A stretch of 37,248 bases of DNA from IMG/VR virus record IMGVR_UViG_3300033388_001405, positions 1-37,248 of that record; one strand, given 5' to 3'. Both the position numbers and the translations under genes were made by a program. Each line of letters opens with the position of its first letter. The stretch's first letter is position 1. This DNA is from a virus. Below the pieces are notes generated by a model. It was not told the origin of the DNA. It worked only from the letters and a program-made list of their open reading frames with translations, and made no database searches. Of this stretch, positions 21,227-28,285 are shown one piece after another.

Positions 21227-21850
21227 ATGGATTTCCCGATCATTCACACAATGGAGCAAGGCGGCGAAGCGTGGCATTCTGTCCGAATCGGCAAGCTGAC
21301 CGCCAGTAATTTCAGCAAAGTCCTCGCTGGCGGATCAGGTAAGACACGGCTTGATTACATGAAAAAGAAGGCTTACGAGAGAATCCACAATCTCCGGTTC
21401 CCTGACAAGTTCAAGGGTAATGCCTCTATGGATCATGGAACCGAAACTGAGGACGAAGCCCGGTCGCTATTCGCAGCCATCAAGGACATTGAAATCAAAC
21501 AGGTTGGCTTTGTTGAGCATAGCAAAGATATAGGCTGTTCTCCTGATGGACTGATAGGCGATGACGCACTTATTGAAATAAAATGCCCTGACACCTTGAC
21601 ACACATGGATTACATCGGAGGTAAAAGCCTGCCGAAAGCGTACACTGACCAGATACAGGGCCAACTATGGATAATGAAGCGGCAGTGGTGTTATTTTCTA
21701 TCGTATGACGCGAGATATCCAAGTGAACCTTTCCATTGGCGAAAGATAAGCCGAGACGAAAAAGTCATCGCTGAAATCGAAGTGAAAACTGGTAAGTTCA
21801 TTGAGGAACTTGAAAGACTAATTATCACCTTAACAAAGAACCATTTTTAG
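21227..21850 (+). CDS. YqaJ / lambda-type exonuclease
   Basis: 207 residues with every motif of the family: 'AWHSVRIGKLTASNFSKVLAG' at 15-35, 'DHGTETEDEARSLF' with acidic residues at 73-77, 'CSPDGLIGDDALIEIKCPD' with D107, E117 and K119 as the PD-(D/E)XK core, and 'YTDQIQGQLWIM' with Q142/Q145. It resects double-stranded ends 5' to 3', leaving ssDNA for the ERF protein encoded next. The AAGGAG site is 4-8 nt upstream. Length is normal for the family. Confidence 0.93.
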   Translation: MDFPIIHTMEQGGEAWHSVRIGKLTASNFSKVLAGGSGKTRLDYMKKKAYERIHNLRFPDKFKGNASMDHGTETEDEARSLFAAIKDIEIKQVGFVEHSKDIGCSPDGLIGDDALIEIKCPDTLTHMDYIGGKSLPKAYTDQIQGQLWIMKRQWCYFLSYDARYPSEPFHWRKISRDEKVIAEIEVKTGKFIEELERLIITLTKNHF

Positions 21851-21861
21851 GGAGAATTGAC

Positions 21862-22491
21862 ATGATAGAAAAAAGCAAAGAATATTTAGAAATAGCGAAA
21901 GCTCTTTTAATCGCCCAGCCAAAAATCGACACCGCTCTGAAAGCCACTGAAGGGCACTATGGGAAATTCGCTGACTTTTGCGAGGTCCTTAACGTCATAA
22001 AGAAGCCGCTGAATGATGTCGGCGTCCTCATCATCCAGTCACCTGATATTGGCACGAATGCCGATGGCGTACAGTCCCCAATATTAATAACAACATTGAT
22101 TCATGCGGAAACCGGGCAATACTTTTGCTCTAACACGCCAATACTTTGCGCAAAACAAAACGATCCGCCAGCTTTCGGCTCTGGCTTAAGTTACGCTAAG
22201 AGATACGGCTTGCAAGCAATGGGAGTTATTCCATCCGAAGATGATGACGGCAAACTAGCAGCACGTAAAGCCGCGAACGCTCCCAAGCCAACAGAACTCG
22301 AATGGCAGTGCATTGATGCGATCATAGCCAAGATGCCACCTGTGCCAGCTATCGACCGAGATAAGCTTGCTAAGTGGTTCCTGGCTGACAAAGGCAAGTA
22401 CCCATCTACTAAGGCACGGGTAAACGTTGCGGCAGAGCATGTGATGCAGAAAAACCCACAGAATATTTACGAGACTACGCCCACGGGCTAA
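21862..22491 (+). CDS. erf: ERF-family single-strand annealing protein
   Basis: 209 residues. Residues 8-130 hold the ERF domain: an N-terminal helix pair, 'HYGKFADFCEVLNVIKKPLND', 'LITTLIHAETGQYFCSNTPI', then the signature 'QNDPPAFGSGLSYAKRYGL' (99-117) and 'EDDDG' (126-130). The rest is a helical C-terminal tail. It loads on ssDNA made by the upstream exonuclease and anneals homologous strands, giving the phage RecA-independent recombination. Start is 11 bp after the exonuclease stop with GGGAG. Confidence 0.92.
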   Translation: MIEKSKEYLEIAKALLIAQPKIDTALKATEGHYGKFADFCEVLNVIKKPLNDVGVLIIQSPDIGTNADGVQSPILITTLIHAETGQYFCSNTPILCAKQNDPPAFGSGLSYAKRYGLQAMGVIPSEDDDGKLAARKAANAPKPTELEWQCIDAIIAKMPPVPAIDRDKLAKWFLADKGKYPSTKARVNVAAEHVMQKNPQNIYETTPTG

Positions 22492-22591
22492 TCATAGTGC
22501 TAATCGCATCCGGATAACTTAAATGTTTTCCGAACAGTCCTCCGGGGGATGCTCCGGGGGGCTAATTTCAAAAAGTAAGGAGATAAGAATA

Positions 22592-22858
22592 ATGAGTAAA
22601 TGGCTAGAAATTGAGATTACTGAAAAACAGTGCGATACGTTGGCTGCGATATCCAGAAAAGACGGCAATGAAATTCATGATGACGATGCAGCGGGAGATT
22701 TCATAACTTCGATGCTCGACAAAATGCTTGCCGCACAGGATATGTATGAGGCGTTGAGCAATCTATTACCTTATTTTAGTATGAGGAGCGAACCTGACTT
22801 CAAACTTATTACACGCGAGGCTGAACTAGCCCTAGCCAAAGCCGAGGGCAAAGTCTAA
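22592..22858 (+). CDS. Hypothetical protein (88 aa)
   Basis: Start chosen at 22592 (TAAGGAG 12 nt upstream). 88 residues, acidic and helical ('AAGDFITSMLDKMLAAQDMYEA'); its C-terminal half ('MYEALSNLLPYF', 'AELALAKAEGKV') resembles the short 'LyeALk.l......a..AL.KA.G' helix pair found at the ends of very many phage small proteins. Unknown role. Confidence 0.6.
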   Translation: MSKWLEIEITEKQCDTLAAISRKDGNEIHDDDAAGDFITSMLDKMLAAQDMYEALSNLLPYFSMRSEPDFKLITREAELALAKAEGKV

Positions 22859-22929
22859 TGCTAATCCTAACCAAAATCAAAGGCAAGACTGTACGGAATG
22901 AGTATTGTGCGAATGGGAGGGCAAAATGA
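22858..22929 (+). CDS. Possible 23-aa leader peptide
   Basis: 23 codons, start overlapping the preceding stop (TAATG) and stop overlapping the next start (ATGA). Basic ('LTKIKGKTVRNEYCANGRAK'). With overlaps on both sides it could couple translation of its neighbours. Too short to be sure it is a functional peptide. Confidence 0.3.
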   Translation: MLILTKIKGKTVRNEYCANGRAK

Positions 22930-23093
22930 AAGATTCACAGTTTTACTATCTACTTGCTATTGGCGAACTTAATTTGGCATTTTCTTCGGACGGAAAATGG
23001 GCGACATGGTGGGTTATCATGGCTTGTTTTTCCACTGTCTTAGTTTTTACTTCCAAGTATACTGAACGCTACGAACAGAAGGAGAATAAATGA
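22926..23093 (+). CDS. Small membrane protein (55 aa)
   Basis: Start chosen at 22926 after GGGAGGG. 55 residues with a clear membrane span at 26-43 ('ATWWVIMACFSTVLVFTS') and a weaker hydrophobic stretch before it. The C-terminus is charged. It overlaps the next gene by 4 nt. Could alter the host membrane early in infection; no family recognised. Confidence 0.55.
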   Translation: MKDSQFYYLLAIGELNLAFSSDGKWATWWVIMACFSTVLVFTSKYTERYEQKENK

Positions 23094-23440
23094 ATCCATT
23101 CATCAAAAAAGGCGATGCAGAGCTCAGGAAACGTAACCTCGAAAGAGCAGGAAACCGCTGCGAGCTATGCAATTCCACCTACGAGCCTGACAATCACCAT
23201 ATAATGCCGAAAAGCATATATCCGCAGCACAGGTTCGAAAAGATGAATACCGCGATCCTGTGTAGGTTCAGGTGTCATAATCTCGCAGAGAACCACCCGA
23301 CAGACTTTGCAAACGCTATCGAGATGGAAGCCAATTTCCAGGAACGCATTCAATGGGTGAATGAACACACCGGAATAGGCAAATACCCGGCAGAGGTTGA
23401 CTGGGAAGAAATGTACGAAACACTTATGAGCGAGGAATAA
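23090..23440 (+). CDS. HNH-type endonuclease (NinG/Rap-like layout)
   Basis: 116 residues. Zinc pair C24/C27 ('RCELCNST'), HNH His pair 'DNHHIMPKS' at 35-43, N53, and the second zinc pair C58 and C62 with H63 ('CRFRCHNLAEN'). The position directly after recombination genes and before a deformylase fits small phage HNH proteins of the Ninx type, which act in recombination or packaging, but free-standing homing enzymes look alike. It overlaps both neighbours or nearly so. Confidence 0.8.
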   Translation: MNPFIKKGDAELRKRNLERAGNRCELCNSTYEPDNHHIMPKSIYPQHRFEKMNTAILCRFRCHNLAENHPTDFANAIEMEANFQERIQWVNEHTGIGKYPAEVDWEEMYETLMSEE

Positions 23441-23441
23441 T

Positions 23442-23906
23442 ATGAAAATCAAACGTAGAAAAGACAGAGTAACAGCAACCCTAAGACTTCACCCAGACCC
23501 GATACTGACAAAGGTTTGCGAGCCAGTGGAGGAAGGCGAGGACGTATCTAGTAAGGCAAAGGCGATGTTTAAGCTCTTAGGCCAAGAGCAGTATGGAGTA
23601 GGGCTGGCGGCTAATCAGGCTGGGTTCACAGATCGTATAATAGTGGTCCAGAATAGCTTTGGGATATTTGAAGCGTTAGTCAACCCGGCCATAGTTCTCG
23701 CCTCGCCTGTGTCTGATATATCTGAAGAAGGCTGCTTGTCCTATCCGGGAATAACCAAGAAAATATCGAGGCATGTGCAAATTGATGTGCGATACCAAAG
23801 TATGCAGGGTAAGGTTATGCCGCTCCGTTCCTTCGAGGGCTTCGCGGCAAGAATCGTCCAGCACGAAATAGACCACCTCAACGGCAAGTGCAAGGTTGGT
23901 GAATAA
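23442..23906 (+). CDS. def: Peptide deformylase, phage-encoded
   Basis: 154 residues with all three deformylase motifs in the right order: 'GVGLAANQ' at 52-59, 'EGCLS' at 96-100 with metal ligand C98, and 'QHEIDHLNG' at 140-148 with ligands H141 and H145 and catalytic E142. The enzyme removes formyl groups from new N-termini. It lacks the longer C-terminal tail of host enzymes, as other phage deformylases do. One base separates it from the HNH gene and its stop overlaps the next start. It may favour phage protein maturation; host target unknown. Confidence 0.94.
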   Translation: MKIKRRKDRVTATLRLHPDPILTKVCEPVEEGEDVSSKAKAMFKLLGQEQYGVGLAANQAGFTDRIIVVQNSFGIFEALVNPAIVLASPVSDISEEGCLSYPGITKKISRHVQIDVRYQSMQGKVMPLRSFEGFAARIVQHEIDHLNGKCKVGE

Positions 23907-24367
23907 TGGACTTCGTAGGCAAGAAAATAAAAGGCAAGATCGTATTCGATCCGGCAGTAGCAGAGCAAAGGCGCAAGCAGATAGCCCGCATAAAGGAGGG
24001 AATGACCTTCAAAGAGTCAATAACCATCCCGCGAAATGGCAAGTCTCAGGCTCAATTGGGGCTTATATTCGGTAATGCTATTGCGAATACCGTATTACAG
24101 GCCGAAGAAATGGGAATTGGGGTTGATGATCTACTGATTTACCTGCTTAATGGAAACTTTTCAAAGGGGCAAGCGATCACTGCCGACTACTTGCATCAGC
24201 TTATTTACGTCACCTGCCCTACAACGAACGAGAATGGCGATACAGTGACTTTGCGAGATATGAACACAATGGAAGCCTCAAGTCTGTTTGAGCGATACAG
24301 GACGATCATAGCAGGCTTAGGGATTGTAATTGACACACCGGACGAACTAAATAACGATACTTTATAG
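23906..24367 (+). CDS. NinB-like phage recombination-associated protein
   Basis: 153 residues. 'TIPRNGKSQAQLGLIFGNAIAN', 'LLIYLLNGNFSKGQAITADYLHQLIY', 'TVTLRDMNTMEASSLFERYRTIIAGLGIVIDTPDE' (read as successive motifs) recall NinB and related proteins, whose last part ends in '..y......lGi.I..P..'. NinB-type proteins bind ssDNA and assist recombination. Position after an exonuclease-ERF-HNH cluster fits. The call is by pattern only and weaker than for neighbours. Confidence 0.5.
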   Translation: MDFVGKKIKGKIVFDPAVAEQRRKQIARIKEGMTFKESITIPRNGKSQAQLGLIFGNAIANTVLQAEEMGIGVDDLLIYLLNGNFSKGQAITADYLHQLIYVTCPTTNENGDTVTLRDMNTMEASSLFERYRTIIAGLGIVIDTPDELNNDTL

Positions 24368-24378
24368 AAAGGGATAGA

Positions 24379-25122
24379 ATGAGCAAATTCCCATCCAAAA
24401 TCAAATCCGAAGGCCATTATGTGCTACTGTCGCCCATAGACGGGCATCCTGCTTACGGGGCTGGAGACGATGGATTTGTATATTCATTTTATGAATTCCC
24501 AGGCAGCTTTGATTACCTCAATATGCCCAGGAAACTCGTTAGGTTCACATTAGGAAAGAATAAAAGAAGCGGTTACGCTTTAGAATCTCCCGACACATAC
24601 TATGACGCTGCAACGCTAATAGCGAACGCATGGAATATCCTTGGCGATGGCGACATTATAGGGATGAAGGATAGCAACAACGAGAACCTTCGACCTTGCA
24701 ATCTTGAATGGATGGGGCGAGGTGAATATTTAAGACATATGAAGTATATTCGCTTTGGTGAAAAAAACGGATCGTCTAAATTATCTAAACATGACGTCCT
24801 TTTCATCCGAGAGCAGCGAGGAATTACTAAGATGAATGATATCGCAGCCATTTTCTGCGTTCACCCTTCCACTATCAAGCAAATATGGGGCGGCAAGAAA
24901 TGGACACACTTAGGTCCGCTTCCATCCGAAAGGGATGTTGCTTGCAAAATGTGGGCTTATCGGCCAAGACACAACTTGACTTGTTCTGTTTGCAAAACCA
25001 ACTACATAGGCCCTGCCGATTCATTCCGAAGGCATAAGAAAGGATTGGATGTTTGCTGTACTATTCACTGCAGACAGGTTAGGGCTGCAGCTATTAAATA
25101 TGGCAATTGGGCAACTAAATGA
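24379..25122 (+). CDS. HNH homing endonuclease, possibly degenerate, with HTH and zinc finger
   Basis: 247 residues. The N-terminus resembles NUMOD4-type modules ('GDDGFVYSFYE'), followed by a degenerate HNH: 'IIGMKDSNNENLRPCNLEWMGRGEYLRHM' lacks the usual His before the Asp ('v.HiDgn..NN...NLeW'), so catalysis may be lost. Then an intron-endonuclease-type HTH ('LSKHDVLFIREQ', 'IAAIFCVHPSTIKQIWGGKKW') and a C-terminal Cys cluster ('LTCSVCKTNYIG', 'VCCTIHCRQ'). It lies alone as a mobile-gene candidate. Activity is uncertain. Confidence 0.72.
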   Translation: MSKFPSKIKSEGHYVLLSPIDGHPAYGAGDDGFVYSFYEFPGSFDYLNMPRKLVRFTLGKNKRSGYALESPDTYYDAATLIANAWNILGDGDIIGMKDSNNENLRPCNLEWMGRGEYLRHMKYIRFGEKNGSSKLSKHDVLFIREQRGITKMNDIAAIFCVHPSTIKQIWGGKKWTHLGPLPSERDVACKMWAYRPRHNLTCSVCKTNYIGPADSFRRHKKGLDVCCTIHCRQVRAAAIKYGNWATK

Positions 25123-25150
25123 AGCCTGTACGCAGAGAAAGGAGAAAGAT

Positions 25151-25336
25151 ATGAGCAAGATGGTCAAGCGTAACTACTGCCGGGAATGCCCCTACCGCGA
25201 GCGGGGGAATAACTGGGAGCTTGACTATTGTCGGTGGCACAAGAAACTTTGCAAAGACGCGCGGATGGGCGGGAATATTCCTATCCTGAAGTGTAAGAAA
25301 TTCGCGGAAATAGTTGAGAATATTGCGGAAAATTGA
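25151..25336 (+). CDS. Cys-rich zinc-finger-like mini-protein (61 aa)
   Basis: Start chosen at 25151 (GGAGAAAG upstream). 61 residues with 'YCRECPYRERGNNWELDYCRWHKKLC' (in parts: C..C, C..WH, C), then a C-terminal basic helix. Four Cys and one His in 25 residues suggest a single zinc site. The promoter of the next unit follows within 10 bp. Confidence 0.6.
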   Translation: MSKMVKRNYCRECPYRERGNNWELDYCRWHKKLCKDARMGGNIPILKCKKFAEIVENIAEN

Positions 25337-25345
25337 AAGTAACCG

Positions 25346-25374
25346 TTGACAAAGTAGCTTTTTTAGGGTAAGAT
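25346..25374 (+). promoter_or_regulatory. Internal early promoter P1 (AGGG type)
   Basis: -35 TTGACA (25346-25351), 17-nt spacer ending TTTAGGG, -10 TAAGAT (25369-25374), predicted transcript start near 25381. Its core TTTAGGGTAAGAT matches leftward PL (TTTAGGGTAGGAT) at 12 of 13 bases and the promoter at 29735 closely, so these form one promoter class. Confidence 0.75.
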
Positions 25375-25380
25375 TTAAAC

Positions 25381-25470
25381 ATCATGAAGACTACCACTAA
25401 TCAAAACCAAATATTAAAGCTTCGTTACCGACAATTCTGTGGTGGTCTTCCGGTGGCGGAGCTTTTTCTA
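25381..25470 (+). ncRNA. Structured leader or small RNA 1 (competing stems, terminator-like end)
   Basis: Stem A pairs GAAGACTACCAC (25386-25397) with GTGGTGGTCTTC (25439-25450): 12 pairs, one G-U. Stem B pairs AAAGCTTCGTTACCG (25416-25430) with CGGTGGCGGAGCTTT (25451-25465): 15 pairs, three G-U, followed by TTCTATGG after the arm's own T run. The 3' arm of stem A lies in the loop of stem B and directly abuts its 3' arm, so both cannot form fully at once. This fits an attenuator, an sRNA with its terminator, or a folded anti-termination signal. The same plan recurs at 29768-29873. Confidence 0.6.
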
Positions 25471-25481
25471 TGGAGTAAATT

Positions 25482-26012
25482 ATGAGCAAGCCATTTGAAG
25501 TTAAAATCACACGAGCAGACAAAAGGAATCGGAAAATCATATTAGTACTGGAATCTGATATTTTTTCCCACGAAACTTTTGCCATGAATCCATTTTATGA
25601 CGATGGGGATGAAAAAAACCAACTCCAAAACATCAATTTTGTATTGAAAGTTAAAGAGACCAAAGGGGCTATTGAAGCGAACGTAGCCTTCGCTAGCACT
25701 TACCATTTCACAAGAGGTCATCGCCAATTGCATTCTCCGATATCTACGTTTTATCGAGAAAGAAAAGACTGCGCTAGAGCGTGGGTACGAGAATCTAATG
25801 TTTCCAGTGAATATTACGCTGACCACAAAGTTTCTTTATTAAAGCATTGGAGCAAAGACACTGAATTTATTATAGAGCTTAAATCTTTGTTGCAAGAAAA
25901 GGAACGTAAGGCAGTAGATTTAGAAATTGAATCCGCAAGGGATGGATTGCAAACCGCCATTAAAAGGCTCGGTGACGCAGTAGACGCACTCAAAGAAACA
26001 AACAAGGACTAA
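25482..26012 (+). CDS. Hypothetical protein behind structured leader 1 (176 aa)
   Basis: 176 residues, start ATGAGC after GGAGTAAATT. The N-terminal 75 residues are beta-like ('FEVKITRADKRNRKIILVLES', 'INFVLKVKETKGAIEANVAF'), followed by a central 'RGHRQLHSPISTFYRERKDC' segment and a C-terminal coiled coil. It is the first gene of a unit with its own promoter and leader, so it may be a regulated function. No family recognised. Confidence 0.6.
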   Translation: MSKPFEVKITRADKRNRKIILVLESDIFSHETFAMNPFYDDGDEKNQLQNINFVLKVKETKGAIEANVAFASTYHFTRGHRQLHSPISTFYRERKDCARAWVRESNVSSEYYADHKVSLLKHWSKDTEFIIELKSLLQEKERKAVDLEIESARDGLQTAIKRLGDAVDALKETNKD

Positions 26013-26051
26013 CCATGCAAGGCTGGATAAAACTACAACAAGGGGCTTATA

Positions 26052-26774
26052 ATGGCTGAAGGACGAATGCTAAAAAAGCTCATATCGACAAGCAAGAAAT
26101 TAGCCAACCTCAAGACTGATTCAGCAAGACTTTTGTACACTTGGCTACTCCCTCACTTAGACGTAGAAGGTAGGTTTTCGGGCGAACCAGACATAGTGAA
26201 AGGCTCTATTGTACCACGGCTAAAGACTATGGATTACGAAAAAGTAGAAGCATACTTGACAGATATGGCCGAAAATAACCTCATTGATTTGTACGAAATT
26301 GACGGCGATAAATACTTAGAATTGATAAAATTCCACAACTTTCAGACCCTCAGGAAAGGCCGAGAATCGCCGTCTCAGATACCAGATAAAGAAGGACTCC
26401 GGCGGTACTCCGGCGGTACTCCGGCCCAAGTTAAGTTAAGCGAAGCGAACGTAAGCGAAGATAAGTTAAGTGAAGTTAACGGAAGTGAAGTAAAACCCGT
26501 TTCGTCTTTTTCCTCAGGAGATCGTATTTCGCTCGCTTCGGACGAACTGAAGTTTTACGACCTTGTCAATACCATTTTCGGATGCGCCAAGCAATCTGAC
26601 AAGACAACGCTCCAGAACATAGCAAAGCATTTATCGACAAAGCATGAGTACGATGACAAGGTTTTCAGTAAAGCCTACAAGGTTGCTCAGGAATGTAAGA
26701 AAAAGGGGAGCAAACCAATAGCTCTTTTCATAAGCAGAGTTAAAGATGAATTTGATTATAGGAGTACGAAATAA
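26052..26774 (+). CDS. Replication initiator / DnaD-like replisome organiser
   Basis: 240 residues. The N-terminal 110 residues are a winged-helix-type domain ('SARLLYTWLLPHLDVEGRFSG', 'EAYLTDMAENNLIDLYEIDGDKYLELIKFHNFQ' in parts), widespread in phage replication genes. A linker of repeated short units ('KLSEANVSEDKLSEVNGSEV') separates it from a helical C-terminal domain ('KTTLQNIAKHLSTKHEYDDK', 'PIALFISRVKDEFDYRS'). Such linkers encode repeat DNA that can be the origin, as in lambda O. No helicase or loader gene is named nearby; the next ORF may serve this role. Confidence 0.7.
   Translation: MAEGRMLKKLISTSKKLANLKTDSARLLYTWLLPHLDVEGRFSGEPDIVKGSIVPRLKTMDYEKVEAYLTDMAENNLIDLYEIDGDKYLELIKFHNFQTLRKGRESPSQIPDKEGLRRYSGGTPAQVKLSEANVSEDKLSEVNGSEVKPVSSFSSGDRISLASDELKFYDLVNTIFGCAKQSDKTTLQNIAKHLSTKHEYDDKVFSKAYKVAQECKKKGSKPIALFISRVKDEFDYRSTK
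26396..26495 (+). repeat. Tandem repeats in the initiator gene, candidate origin
   Basis: Three 11-bp units ACTCCGGCGGT start at 26396, 26407 and 26418 (the third diverges at its last two or three bases). They are followed over 26428-26495 by a purine-rich tract of diverged AAGTTAAG and GAAGCGAA words. A spacing of 11 bp puts each copy on nearly the same face of the helix. Repeats inside the initiator gene are the normal site of lambda-type origins. Confidence 0.5.
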
Positions 26775-27181
26775 TGAAGAAACATAAACGAACTACAAAT
26801 ATAGATGACGAGTTAGAATACCTCACAAAGATACATGATTATAGGGATGAAGTTATTAAACTTGAGGCGTCCCTTTTAGAACGCAAGAAACTCACAGATG
26901 CCGCCCTCTGCCAACTTCATGAGTACGACCGTTGGTTCAGGAACGGATCAATATTCGTTCTGACTATTGAGCAGATTGAAAAGGCTTGGAATGATAGTAG
27001 TACAAAACATGAAGCAGGCAAGCTATTAGACGAGAACCGCAAAGCAAGAGATTTAAAAGCGATGGCAAAGGATATAATCAAGCACAACCAAGACAGAGCT
27101 AATCTTCCATGCAAGCCAAAGTGTGTTTTAAGGCTCCGTAATCTGGGAACCGGTGAAATAATAGAAGGCAAGCAGGACTGA
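26774..27181 (+). CDS. Hypothetical protein after the initiator (135 aa)
   Basis: 135 residues, start overlapping the initiator stop region (TAATG). Mostly helical and charged ('ELEYLTKIHDYRDEVIKLEA', 'LLDENRKARDLKAMAKDIIK') with a small end 'CKPKCVLRLRNLGTGE'. Helicase loaders often occupy this position, but no Walker motif is present. Unknown. Confidence 0.55.
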   Translation: MKKHKRTTNIDDELEYLTKIHDYRDEVIKLEASLLERKKLTDAALCQLHEYDRWFRNGSIFVLTIEQIEKAWNDSSTKHEAGKLLDENRKARDLKAMAKDIIKHNQDRANLPCKPKCVLRLRNLGTGEIIEGKQD

Positions 27182-27267
27182 TCTAATGCGAATGTTCATA
27201 GCCAGTATAAAGAAAGAGTTTAAGATAACTTGAAGATATTTGTATCGCAGGTAACAAAGGAAATGAA

Positions 27268-27504
27268 ATGAAAATAACAGACATACCGGAATATAACAGA
27301 ATTGGTACCGTGAGAGCCATAAGGGTAACGTCTAAGAATTACGACGAAATCAGCGATACAATAGATGCTGGTGATGGTGTATTAGAGGCGAACGGTGATC
27401 GCGAGGATTGCTTCGGGGAATGGGTAATAGTAGACGAGACAGGCAACCATCTAATGGGAGATGCAACTTTCAAGGAAGGATATAAAAGGGCCGAAAGCCA
27501 ATAA
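27268..27504 (+). CDS. Hypothetical protein (78 aa)
   Basis: 78 residues, RBS AAAGGAAATG. Pattern 'VRAIRVTSKNYDEISDTI', 'CFGEWVIVDETGNHLMGDATFKEGYKRA' (in parts), like the small phage proteins that end in 'G.wvv.......v....F...Y'. These are common and unnamed. A pseudogene fragment of an initiator follows right after its stop. Confidence 0.6.
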   Translation: MKITDIPEYNRIGTVRAIRVTSKNYDEISDTIDAGDGVLEANGDREDCFGEWVIVDETGNHLMGDATFKEGYKRAESQ

Positions 27505-27507
27505 TCC

Positions 27508-27591
27508 CTGTTTATATCACGAATGAAAGATGAATTTGAATATCGAAAGGTTGGGAAATGCGAAATAATGAAAATAGATTCGTGGAAATAG
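27508..27591 (+). pseudogene. Remnant of a second replication initiator C-terminus
   Basis: Starting one codon after the preceding stop, this frame reads LFISRMKDEFEYR, which matches LFISRVKDEFDYR at the end of the initiator at 26052-26774 at 11 of 13 residues, and the nucleotide likeness continues through GAAATAATGAA at both places. It has no start and no upstream domain, so it is a fragment. It marks the far side of a 0.73-kb block that was inserted or exchanged next to the initiator. Confidence 0.7.
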
Positions 27592-27878
27592 AAAAACCTG
27601 TCATTGATTTAACAGAGGCAAGCGAGATAGTGAAATTCAATGCTACCGACACGGATCATGTTTTAGCTGAAGTTCTCCGGGACGACAACACGGTCACGGG
27701 CAGCGGAAAAACACACTTCATGGCGACTAATTTTGATTTAGATCGGTATAGGACTCTTTGCGGAATTGAAGATACTTGTGGGTTTTGGCCGTTTTCGTCC
27801 CTGCAGAACCATAAAGACGAAGACTTTTGTGGCCGTTGCCGGGTAAGCATTGAAGCAGCAATTAAGAAACGTAAATGA
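27558..27878 (+). CDS. Hypothetical protein with C-terminal Cys cluster (106 aa)
   Basis: 106 residues, start overlapping the initiator remnant in another frame. N-terminal part is helical/acidic; C-terminal 'RTLCGIEDTCGFWPF' and 'EDFCGRCRVSIEAA' gives four Cys that could bind zinc. 'H.......C......C......C..C' mini-domains of this kind are frequent in phages. No function. Confidence 0.55.
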   Translation: MRNNENRFVEIEKPVIDLTEASEIVKFNATDTDHVLAEVLRDDNTVTGSGKTHFMATNFDLDRYRTLCGIEDTCGFWPFSSLQNHKDEDFCGRCRVSIEAAIKKRK

Positions 27879-27879
27879 A

Positions 27880-28214
27880 ATGACCCTACAAGCCCTCAAA
27901 GACAAATGGAAAGACGAGATCAACAACTGGGACGTAAAGAACCTCAAGGACTGCGATGAGTTTGTTGCTGATTGCATAAATTACGAGTATTTCCGGGACT
28001 ATGTACTAGACGAACGTCCAGATATGGCCAACAAGAAACGACAAGGGCTCAAATTTAAGCGTCCGGCTGGAATAGTAGCCGATAGTCCCTTGAGGTAGAA
28101 AAGCCGCTGACGGCGAAGCCAGAGGCCTTGCTGGAGGAGGTAGAACCGACGCTATCGAAGACCGGGCAACTACTAAAAGAATTGCTGGACTATCGAGACA
28201 AGAAATATTTATAA
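27880..28214 (+). CDS. Hypothetical protein, broken by a -1 frameshift
   Basis: The first frame (27880-28098, start at the ATG just after the preceding stop) ends at 'GIVADSPLR'. The -1 frame, open from 28086, continues with 'LEVEKPLTAKPEALLEEVEP' and ends 'LLKELLDYRDKKYL' with a stop at 28212-28214. This second part has good protein composition and otherwise would be an unexplained gap. The two frames overlap only over 28086-28098, so the base is missing in or near TCCCTTGAGG. The whole protein would be about 111 residues, helical. No family. Confidence 0.55.
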
Positions 28215-28285
28215 ATCGAATTAAGGTAACCAATCAAACTAACAGGCAATGACAGAAGGCAAGACTAATTAAAGGAGAACGAAAG

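Noticed and set aside
22541-22560. Repeated TCCGGGGG words as a hairpin or operator.
   Set aside because: The two copies are direct, short and GC-rich only; they do not pair with each other and no other copy was seen.
27186-27233. A 15-codon frame between two small genes.
   Set aside because: Too short, no good ribosome site; treated as intergenic.
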